Source: Acidimicrobiaceae bacterium (lineage in GTDB: Bacteria > Actinomycetota > Acidimicrobiia > Acidimicrobiales > RAAP-2). Taken from it: a DNA stretch of 7,913 bases. The notes beneath the pieces were generated by a model. It searched no databases, was not told the origin of the DNA, and was given only the letters and a program-made list of their open reading frames with translations. This document shows, one piece after another, positions 1 through 5,656 of this stretch (the stretch's first letter is position 1; each line of letters starts with the position of its first letter). Both the position numbers and the translations under genes were made by a program. The DNA lies in NCBI GenBank assembly GCA_003152555.1, contig PMAL01000036.1:2441-10353 (forward strand), in the 5' to 3' direction.

Positions 1-687
1 GTCAGGCTGCGGCCCGCCCTGGTGGCGGTCAGCGTGGCGGGTATCCTGACCGTCCTCTTCAACTTTCTGCTGAGTCACACCGGCCAGGACGTGGTCTTCA
101 CCCTGCCCGGCTGGCTGCCTGCCCTGGGCGGCCCGCTGACAATCGAGGGCGGGGTGTACGGATTGGACCTCGCCCTCGGGCTGGCCGCCTGTATCGTCGC
201 TGGAATCACCCTCTCCCTGGTGGTGGAGCCGCATCAACTGGTGGACTCCCTACCGGCGGTGCTTTCCCGTACCGGGGCTGCCTTGGGCGCGGCCATGACC
301 CTGGTTCCGCGCCTGGGTCATAGCTTCGTGGCGGTGCGGGAGGCCCAGCAGATGCGCGGCTGGCGAGCCCGCGGCCTGCGCTCGTGGACAGCCGTGCTGG
401 TCCCCTCGGTGCTGACCACCATCGAGGGCTCGGTGCTCCTGGCCGAGGCCATGGAGGCGAGGGCCTTCGGGTCCGGAACCCGGACCGCGCTGGCAACCTC
501 GACGTGGCGACCGTCCGATCTGCTCATAGCCGGGACGTCGGTCCTGGCCATCGTCGCCTTCGTCGTCGCCCTCTTCGTGGGACAGGTGCCGAGCTGGCAG
601 CCTTTCCCCACGCTCCTGCTTCCCGCCCTCAGTTGGTGGCCCGCGACTTGCTGCCTTGTTCTCTTCATTCCGGCCCTCCTGTCATGA
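1..687 (+). CDS. ECF transporter transmembrane protein EcfT (5' end outside the window)
   Basis: This is the C-terminal 228 residues of an EcfT-type T protein, the membrane subunit that couples ATP hydrolysis by EcfA proteins to vitamin or metal uptake through a separate substrate-binding S protein. The frame is open to base 1. The first possible start inside the window is GTG at 22, but a hydrophobic segment begins right there and the family usually has 240-280 residues, so the gene most likely starts upstream. Several hydrophobic stretches are visible: near the start, in the middle (GLDLALGLAACIVAGITLSL) and two at the C-terminus. Between them lies the charged cytoplasmic region with the two arginine motifs typical of EcfT coupling helices, QQMRGWRARG and EAMEARAFG. 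The TGA stop overlaps the ATG of the next gene by ATGA, so translation is probably coupled. The substrate cannot be told because no S component is in the window. Arginine codons include AGG and CGG, as in the first part of the next gene. Confidence 0.85.
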   Translation, partial: VRLRPALVAVSVAGILTVLFNFLLSHTGQDVVFTLPGWLPALGGPLTIEGGVYGLDLALGLAACIVAGITLSLVVEPHQLVDSLPAVLSRTGAALGAAMTLVPRLGHSFVAVREAQQMRGWRARGLRSWTAVLVPSVLTTIEGSVLLAEAMEARAFGSGTRTALATSTWRPSDLLIAGTSVLAIVAFVVALFVGQVPSWQPFPTLLLPALSWWPATCCLVLFIPALLS

Positions 688-2147
688 GCGACCTGGCGAC
701 CTTCGATGGCTTCGGTTACCGCTATCCGGAGCAGGCGGACCCGGCCCTGAGCCACGTCACCTTCGATCTGCATGGTGGGCTGACCCTGTTGGGCGGAGCG
801 TCGGGGAGTGGCAAGACGACTTTGCTGCGCAGCCTGAACGGGCTCGTCCCACACTTCCACGGCGGCCAGGCGTGGGGAAGGGCCACGATCCTCGGGCACG
901 ACCTCCGCAGCAGTTCGACCAGGCGGCTGGCCCGAGACGTGTCCATGGTCTTCCAGGAGCCGGAATCCCAGTTCGTCCTGGCTACCGTGCGTCGCGAGGT
1001 TGCCTTCGGTCCCGAGAACCTCGGTCTGCCCGCTTCGGAAATAGCAGAACGGGTGGACGGTGGCCTGCAGGCGATGGGACTCCTCGAGCTGGCCGAGCGC
1101 AGGATCGCCACCCTGTCCGGCGGCCAACGCCAACGGGTGGCTCTGGGCGCCGCCCTGGCGATGCGGCCCACGCTCTTGGTCCTCGACGAGCCAACCTCTC
1201 AGCTCGACGACGCCGGGGCGGATTCCCTTCGGCTGGCATGCCGGGACCTGGCCGCCCAAGGGCTGGCGGTGGTGGTCGCCGAGCACCGCCCCTGGAGGCT
1301 GGATGGCCCAGGCTCTCAGCGGCTGGAACTCGACCATGGCTCCCTCATCTCCCCGGGGACGACCCGATCAGGTCCTGCTCCCCTTGGCGCCCACCGCCAC
1401 CCGTCCTCAGGTGACGTCGCCTGGGAGTTGCAGGACTTGGCGATCGGTCACGGCGTACCAGTGGCGACCGGCATCAACCTGGCCGGGATGCAGGGGGAGG
1501 TGCTCTGCCTCACCGGCGCCAACGGCAGCGGCAAGACAACCCTGCTCAATCTGATCCCGCGATTCTTTGACGCCACGAGCGGCACCATCGAAGTCAATGG
1601 CGTCGACGTGCGCGACCAGCGCCAAGAGACCCTGTGGGCTTCGATCGGTTTGGTCCCCCAGACGGCCTTCCTCTTCAGTGGCACGGTGGCCTCCAACCTG
1701 CGCTTCGGTCGCCCCGACGCGACCGACGAACAGCTCTGGCGGGCGTTGGAGATCGCCCAGGCCCGCGACTTCGTCTCGGCCATGGCGGGCATGCTGGACG
1801 CGCCCATCGACCAGGGCGGCACCAACGTCTCGGGGGGCCAGCGCCAGCGTCTCTCCATCGCCCGGGCGCTCGTTAAGGCGCCGAGCGTCTACCTCTTCGA
1901 CGACTGCTTCTCGGCCCTTGACGCCGCCACCGACGCGCGCCTGCGCGCCGCCTTGAAGTCCGCAACCCAAGGCGCCTCGGTCGTGATCGTGGCCCAGCGC
2001 GTCAGCACCATCATGCACGCGGAACGCATCATCGTGCTCGACGACGGACGAGTCGTGGGGATGGGCACGCACGACGAGCTTTTGGTGAACTGCGAGCCGT
2101 ACCACGAGATCGTCGTCTCCCAACTCGGCGAGGACGCCGCACTATGA
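684..2147 (+). CDS. Chimeric dual-ATPase protein: EcfA domain fused to an ABC-exporter nucleotide-binding domain
   Basis: A 487-residue protein with two ATPase domains. The start at ATG 684 is chosen because it overlaps the EcfT stop and because EcfA homology begins directly after it; no clear Shine-Dalgarno site precedes it. Domain 1 (about residues 1-215) is a complete EcfA: Walker A GASGSGKT 38-45, the EcfA-typical NGLVPHFHGG just after, Q-loop FQEPESQF, signature LSGGQ 144-148, Walker B D168/E169 and AEHR with H201. After a linker, residues from about W247 look like the second EcfA domain of a YkoD-like protein, up to Walker A GANGSGKT 278-285. From there (NLIPRFFDATSGTIEVNG) the sequence is an exporter ATPase: Q-loop VPQTAFLFSGT, signature VSGGQ 382-386, Walker B D406 with D407 where the catalytic glutamate should be, and Q438 replacing the H-loop histidine. 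Those substitutions mark the degenerate subunit of a heterodimeric exporter. Its six-helix membrane domain is missing. It may be a real fusion or an assembly join; the function of the product cannot be inferred safely. Confidence 0.85.
   Translation: MSDLATFDGFGYRYPEQADPALSHVTFDLHGGLTLLGGASGSGKTTLLRSLNGLVPHFHGGQAWGRATILGHDLRSSSTRRLARDVSMVFQEPESQFVLATVRREVAFGPENLGLPASEIAERVDGGLQAMGLLELAERRIATLSGGQRQRVALGAALAMRPTLLVLDEPTSQLDDAGADSLRLACRDLAAQGLAVVVAEHRPWRLDGPGSQRLELDHGSLISPGTTRSGPAPLGAHRHPSSGDVAWELQDLAIGHGVPVATGINLAGMQGEVLCLTGANGSGKTTLLNLIPRFFDATSGTIEVNGVDVRDQRQETLWASIGLVPQTAFLFSGTVASNLRFGRPDATDEQLWRALEIAQARDFVSAMAGMLDAPIDQGGTNVSGGQRQRLSIARALVKAPSVYLFDDCFSALDAATDARLRAALKSATQGASVVIVAQRVSTIMHAERIIVLDDGRVVGMGTHDELLVNCEPYHEIVVSQLGEDAAL
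1524..1560 (+). other. Probable breakpoint between ECF-type and exporter-type sequence
   Basis: Left of this interval the second ATPase domain follows EcfA (GEVLCLTGANGSGKTTLL). Right of it the protein follows the C-terminal ATPase of an ABC exporter (LIPRFFDATSG onward). The interval encodes Walker A and the residues just after it, the most conserved stretch shared by the two families, so the exact crossover cannot be placed. Reading frame is kept. By hand count, arginine codons left of it (1-1523) are about 6 AGG and 10 CGG of 34. Right of it to 4072 they are 0 AGG and 8 CGG of 54, with CGC dominant. The codon shift fits two parental sequences. Confidence 0.75.
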
Positions 2148-4072
2148 GCATGGGACCCATGGGCGCGATGCGCGGCGGTGGCGTGCCGCCCCAGAAGAGT
2201 AAGAACCTGCGCGCGACCCTGCACCGCCTGCTCGGACGGCTGCGTCCCGAACGGACCAAGCTGGTGACGGCGTTCGCCCTCGGGGTCACGTCGGTCGCCT
2301 TCATGGTGTCGGGCCCCGAGATCCTCGGCAACGCGACCAACGTGCTCTTTAACGGCCTCATCGGCATGCGCCTGAAGCCCGGCACCACCAAGGCCCAGGC
2401 GATTGCGCTGCTGCGCAGCGAGGGCCATTCCCAGATCGCCTCGATGATCGCCGGAATGAAGCTCACGCCGGGAATCGGGGTCAACATCGACGACCTCGGC
2501 CTGGTGCTCGGCCTGGCGGCGCTGGTGTACCTGTTCGGCGCGGCCTTCAGCTACTTCCAGGGCTTCACGATGGCCGGTCTCACCCAGCGTGTGATGTCCG
2601 ACCTTCGACGCGACGTCGAGGCGAAGCTCAGCCGATTGCCGCTGCGCTACTTCGACAGCCATCCCCACGGCGACGTGCTGAGCCGGGTCACCAACGATAT
2701 CGACAACCTCACCACCACGATCCAGCAGGGCCTCAGCCAGTTGCTCACCTCGGTGCTCACGATTATTGGCGTCATGGGAATGATGTTCTGGATTTCGCCC
2801 CTGCTCGCGGCGGTATGCATTATCACGATCCCCCTGGCGCTCGTCGTGACGCTGTTCATCGCGCGACGATCCCAGGTGCAGTTCGGCGCCCAGTGGAGTC
2901 AGACTGGCACCCTCAACGGGCTCGTCGAAGAGACCCACACCGGACACGAGCTGGTCCAGGTCTTCGGACGCAGCGAGGCGACCATCGAAGAGTTCGCCCG
3001 TCAGAATAAGCGACTCTACGACGCGAGTTTCAAGGCGCAGTTCCTCTCGGGCATCATCCAGCCCTCGATGCAGTTCATCGCCAACATCAACTATGTCTCC
3101 ATCGCCGTGCTCGGCGGGTACCGCGTCGCCTCGGGGCTGCTCTCACTCGGAGCCGTCACGGCGTTCATCCAGTACTCACGCCAGTTCACGATGCCAATCA
3201 CCCAGATCGCCAGCCAGATGAACATGCTCCAGTCGGGCTTCGCCTCGGCCGAGCGCGTCTTCGAGTTCCTCGACGCGGACGAGGAGGCGCCCGATCTTCC
3301 AGCGGTACTCGAGGCGGGCCCTCACGCGCACGGACCGGGCAGTGTCACGCTTGATCACGTGTTCTTTTCCTACGAGCCCGACGAGCCGCTCATTGAAGAC
3401 TTCACGCTTGACGTGGCGCCGGGCCAAACGATTGCCATCGTCGGACCGACCGGCGCGGGCAAGACCACCATCGTCAACCTGCTCGTGCGCTTTTACGAGA
3501 TCGAGCGCGGACGCATTCTGCTCAACGGCGTCGACTACCGCGACCTGTCTCGCGACGAGGTTCGCAGCGCCTTTGGCATGGTGCTCCAGGACACCTGGAT
3601 GTTCGCCGGGACCATCCACGACAACATCGCCTACGGACGGCCGGGCGCCACCGAAGGCGAGGTCGTCGAGGCGGCCAAAGCTGCCCACGTCGACAGTTTC
3701 GTGCGGACCCTGCCCGATGGTTACGCGACGGTGCTCGACGAAGACGCGTCGAACCTTTCCGCGGGCCAAAAACAGCTGCTCACCATCGCGCGCGCCTTCC
3801 TGGCCAACCAGAGCATCCTCATCCTCGACGAGGCGACCAGCAACGTCGACACCCGCACTGAGGTCCTCATTCAAGAGGCCATGGCACGCCTTCGCGAGGG
3901 ACGCACCAGCTTCGTGATCGCGCATCGGCTCTCGACGATCCGCGAGGCCGACACCATCATCGTCATGGACCATGGACGCATCATCGAGCAGGGCAGCCAC
4001 GCGACACTCATGACGAACCGAAACCTGTACTACTCGCTCTACGAGAGCCAGTTCACTGAGGCGACTGCCTAG
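2144..4072 (+). CDS. ABC half-exporter, catalytic subunit of a heterodimeric (LmrCD/BmrCD-like) exporter
   Basis: A 642-residue fused membrane-ATPase half-transporter of the inner membrane. Start ATG 2144 overlaps the previous stop as ATGA and has a GAGGA Shine-Dalgarno at 2130-2134, nine bases upstream. The glycine/methionine-rich N-terminus followed by QKSKN and RRLLG-like basic residues is common in actinobacterial members. The membrane domain spans about residues 35-370, with a roughly 45-residue polar insertion between helices 1 and 2. The ATPase domain has Walker A GPTGAGKT 434-441 (K440), Q-loop VLQDTWMF, a non-canonical signature LSAGQ 538-542, Walker B D562 with catalytic E563, and H594 in the H-loop. 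Canonical Walker B and H-loop with an altered signature is the expected complement of the degenerate ATPase encoded just upstream, so the two C-terminal domains are natural partners. The exported substrate is unknown; relatives export drugs or lipids. In this window the partner membrane domain is absent. Confidence 0.92.
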   Translation: MSMGPMGAMRGGGVPPQKSKNLRATLHRLLGRLRPERTKLVTAFALGVTSVAFMVSGPEILGNATNVLFNGLIGMRLKPGTTKAQAIALLRSEGHSQIASMIAGMKLTPGIGVNIDDLGLVLGLAALVYLFGAAFSYFQGFTMAGLTQRVMSDLRRDVEAKLSRLPLRYFDSHPHGDVLSRVTNDIDNLTTTIQQGLSQLLTSVLTIIGVMGMMFWISPLLAAVCIITIPLALVVTLFIARRSQVQFGAQWSQTGTLNGLVEETHTGHELVQVFGRSEATIEEFARQNKRLYDASFKAQFLSGIIQPSMQFIANINYVSIAVLGGYRVASGLLSLGAVTAFIQYSRQFTMPITQIASQMNMLQSGFASAERVFEFLDADEEAPDLPAVLEAGPHAHGPGSVTLDHVFFSYEPDEPLIEDFTLDVAPGQTIAIVGPTGAGKTTIVNLLVRFYEIERGRILLNGVDYRDLSRDEVRSAFGMVLQDTWMFAGTIHDNIAYGRPGATEGEVVEAAKAAHVDSFVRTLPDGYATVLDEDASNLSAGQKQLLTIARAFLANQSILILDEATSNVDTRTEVLIQEAMARLREGRTSFVIAHRLSTIREADTIIVMDHGRIIEQGSHATLMTNRNLYYSLYESQFTEATA

Positions 4073-4230
4073 AAAGAAGACATATAGAAGGTTTCGAGAG
4101 GCTCTGACTCTCGTTGCGGGACTGCGACTAACGGCGCAGAAAGATGAAGGGGAAACCGAGTGCTCACGGCTTCGAGGTCGTCAAATCAGTTCGATCTCGA
4201 TGCCCGGCCACGGTAGGCAACCCAACGATG

Positions 4231-4268
4231 TCGACCCGGCACTCAACCACGATTGGGTGCCGGGTCGA
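4231..4268. terminator. Strong hairpin between convergent genes, probable bidirectional terminator
   Basis: Bases 4231-4242 (TCGACCCGGCAC) pair perfectly with 4257-4268 (GTGCCGGGTCGA). The stem continues inward through a T/G wobble and CAA/TTG to a six-base loop at 4247-4252, about 16 pairs in all. It lies 158 bases after the exporter stop and 16 bases past the BON gene stop on the other strand. No clear run of T follows on either strand, so it may end or protect transcripts without being a textbook intrinsic terminator. The remaining bases, 4073-4230, show no gene. Confidence 0.7.
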
Positions 4269-4284
4269 ATACGCTCTTGACGTA

Positions 4285-4950
4285 CTACACAGCCTCTAGT
4301 TCGACGGTCATGAGATCTTCGACGTGCGAGATGCCCGGCGCAGCCCATGCGGCAGTTCTTGCGGATCGGGCTTCGTCAAGTGAATGAACATGGCCGCTCA
4401 AGACTGCCTTGTCTCCGGACACCGCGACGTGAATTTGGCGGGCATCGAGCGCCGCGTGTCGAGTCAGGGCGTTCGTAATGTGCGCCTGCACCTCTGCTGC
4501 AGTAGCACGGGGCTTGACAGAAATGTGGTTTAGTACGAGTGTCACGCCGAGTATTCGAGCGACCGCCCGTTGTGCCTCTACGCGTTCGTAGTTCCAGTCG
4601 ACACTGCCGGTGAGCGTTACGTGGCCGTCGGCGACCTTCGCCTTCAGGTTGTGTTTTGCCAGTTCGACATTCGACTCGAAGACTCGGGCGATCGACTCAG
4701 CTATGTCAGAGTCGTCCCTCGAAAACGGCTTCAGGAGTCGAACCTCCAGTTCGTCCGCGACGGCCTTGACGCCAAATACACGTTCGGCCACATCCACCGC
4801 ACGCGTCTTCGCGAGATACGTGGGTACGTTGCCAGAAAGCGTCAGCGCTCCACCATTGGCACTGACGGCGATGTGACGCGCGTCTACCTGTGGACTCCAA
4901 TCAAGTGCCTCCTTGACTTCGGACTCTAAATCGATGTTTGTCGTTCTCAT
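4285..4950 (-). CDS. Triple BON-domain protein, cytoplasmic, probable stress-related
   Basis: A 221-residue protein made of three BON domains in tandem, about residues 7-70, 78-146 and 152-219. Each has the helix-strand pattern and the glycine motif of the fold: LTLSGNV, VTLTGSV and AVLSGHV. BON domains are thought to bind phospholipid or other ligands and occur in OsmY, secretins and mechanosensitive channels. Here there is no signal peptide, lipobox or membrane helix, and the protein begins directly with MRTTNIDLESEVKEAL, so a cytoplasmic location is expected, unlike periplasmic OsmY. Start ATG at 4950-4948 is supported by AAAGGA six bases upstream; the stop is TAG. The gene converges on the exporter operon and shares the hairpin at 4231-4268. 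A DosR-box-like site lies about 77-90 bases upstream of the start. Three-BON cytoplasmic proteins are often hypothetical in databases; the biochemical role is not known. Confidence 0.88.
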   Translation of the reverse strand: MRTTNIDLESEVKEALDWSPQVDARHIAVSANGGALTLSGNVPTYLAKTRAVDVAERVFGVKAVADELEVRLLKPFSRDDSDIAESIARVFESNVELAKHNLKAKVADGHVTLTGSVDWNYERVEAQRAVARILGVTLVLNHISVKPRATAAEVQAHITNALTRHAALDARQIHVAVSGDKAVLSGHVHSLDEARSARTAAWAAPGISHVEDLMTVELEAV

Positions 4951-4956
4951 AACGTG

Positions 4957-4962
4957 TCCTTT
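4957..4962 (-). promoter_or_regulatory. Ribosome binding site of the BON gene
   Basis: On the minus strand this reads AAAGGA, with six bases (CACGTT) before the ATG. It supports the chosen start; no other in-frame start nearby has a comparable site. Confidence 0.65.
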
Positions 4963-5026
4963 CTAAGGTCGGCGCGGACTCGTCGACTGCAATAAAAACG
5001 TTAAGTGGCTATTCACGTCTTCGATA

Positions 5027-5040
5027 GGGCCAAATGTCCC
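5027..5040 (-). promoter_or_regulatory. DosR-box-like inverted repeat upstream of the BON gene
   Basis: The minus strand reads GGGACATTTGGCCC, an imperfect palindrome preceded by TTT. It resembles the actinobacterial DosR/DevR site (GGGACTWWAGTCCC), sharing GGGAC, the central W bases, G and CCC, with mismatches at four positions. Its centre is about 84 bases upstream of the BON start, and AT-rich sequence (TTTTTAT on the minus strand, around 4992-4998) that could hold a -10 element lies between. DosR controls hypoxia and stress genes in mycobacteria. No DosR gene is in the window, so this is a tentative motif match. Confidence 0.3.
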
Positions 5041-5191
5041 AAATGCCAGCGCGACAGTTGCACTCCATCCGCCACGACGGCCGCCGCGGGCCGGACTCGA
5101 GTGCGTATTTCAAATCGAGCTGCGACAGCGCATGTTCCTTGGATCGATGACCTCGCGGGAATCGAGCAACGCAGTCGGGGTGTCTCTCTCA

Positions 5192-5210
5192 TACCAAGGT
5201 TTGCTTGGTA
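5192..5210. repeat. Small perfect inverted repeat (7-bp stem, 5-base loop)
   Basis: TACCAAG at 5192-5198 and CTTGGTA at 5204-5210 are exact reverse complements around a GTTTG loop. The site lies in the divergent intergenic region, more than 240 bases from either start codon. It could be an operator, a transcript hairpin or chance. No T-run follows. Confidence 0.4.
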
Positions 5211-5643
5211 CACAACGCGAGTGACGCATCGTGATGTGACGAGGTGAATAGGGACGTCACGATCGCCAAGCAAGCGATAACCGAAGGCGCGCGCGAACAC
5301 GCTGGTGAACGGTGTTGCGCACTCTAGAGCGACGGGGCACGGGATGCGGCACTCGCAATTCAGCCATTCGCATCAACCAATCCTTAGGCGAAGGGACGTT
5401 CATCTTCACTGTTCATTCCATCGTCGCCACGAAACCTAATGGACCACCTGATTCTTGAGCCTGCACCGACCATAACGTCCTCACGGTGGCGACAGGCGAT
5501 TTCTCAGGACAACACATTACCCATCCCTACGTACCTTTGCGATGCTTGGAGTCGTCATCGAGCGAGTGCGAGACCGGCACTCCGGCATGCTCTCGGCGGC
5601 GCTGTTCCGCGAACCGATACGTTGGTAGGCGTTGAATAATCGT

Positions 5644-5650
5644 AAGGGGG
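5644..5650 (+). promoter_or_regulatory. Ribosome binding site fixing the GTG start of the aldehyde dehydrogenase
   Basis: AAGGGGG ends six bases before GTG 5657. The alternative GTG at 5669 has no comparable site, so 5657 is preferred. Confidence 0.65.
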
Positions 5651-5656
5651 CCGCTT

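Larger units (their letters stand above)
4951..5656. other. Divergent intergenic region of about 700 bp without a convincing gene
   Basis: This region separates the BON gene (- strand) from the aldehyde dehydrogenase gene (+ strand). Short open frames exist at 5005-5247 and 5439-5639 on the plus strand and 5013-5300 on the minus strand. None has a good Shine-Dalgarno site or a recognisable protein. The frame at 5005 encodes CPKCQRDSC near its start, but the rest resembles no family I know. The stretch holds the DosR-like site and a small hairpin (listed separately), and a weaker 6-bp hairpin at 5564-5582. It may be regulatory, an untranslated leader, or decayed coding sequence. I see no tRNA fold. 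Confidence 0.6.

Noticed and set aside
384..683. N-terminal extension of the dual-ATPase frame upstream of ATG 684
   Set aside because: The frame is open, but this stretch lies inside EcfT in another frame, and EcfA homology begins exactly after ATG 684.
318..1337. Long open frame on the minus strand (339 codons) opposite EcfT and the EcfA domain
   Set aside because: It shadows the GC-rich genes on the plus strand, which carry clear family motifs. Its translation shows no family features and it has no Shine-Dalgarno site.
1889..2947. Minus-strand open frame of 352 codons
   Set aside because: It is antisense to the exporter genes, histidine- and arginine-rich as expected of a shadow frame, with no recognisable domain.
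3176..4000. Minus-strand open frame of 274 codons
   Set aside because: It lies wholly opposite the exporter ATPase domain, whose motifs are all present on the plus strand.
5005..5247. Possible 80-residue protein with CPKCQRDSC
   Set aside because: There is no Shine-Dalgarno site and no family resemblance beyond one cysteine cluster, and the frame overlaps an equally long open frame on the other strand.
5564..5582. 6-bp inverted repeat GAGTGC/GCACTC
   Set aside because: A repeat this short is expected by chance in several hundred bases of GC-rich sequence.
5439..5639. Possible 66-residue protein before the aldehyde dehydrogenase
   Set aside because: There is no ribosome binding site at the ATG and the translation has no recognisable features, so it is treated as non-coding.
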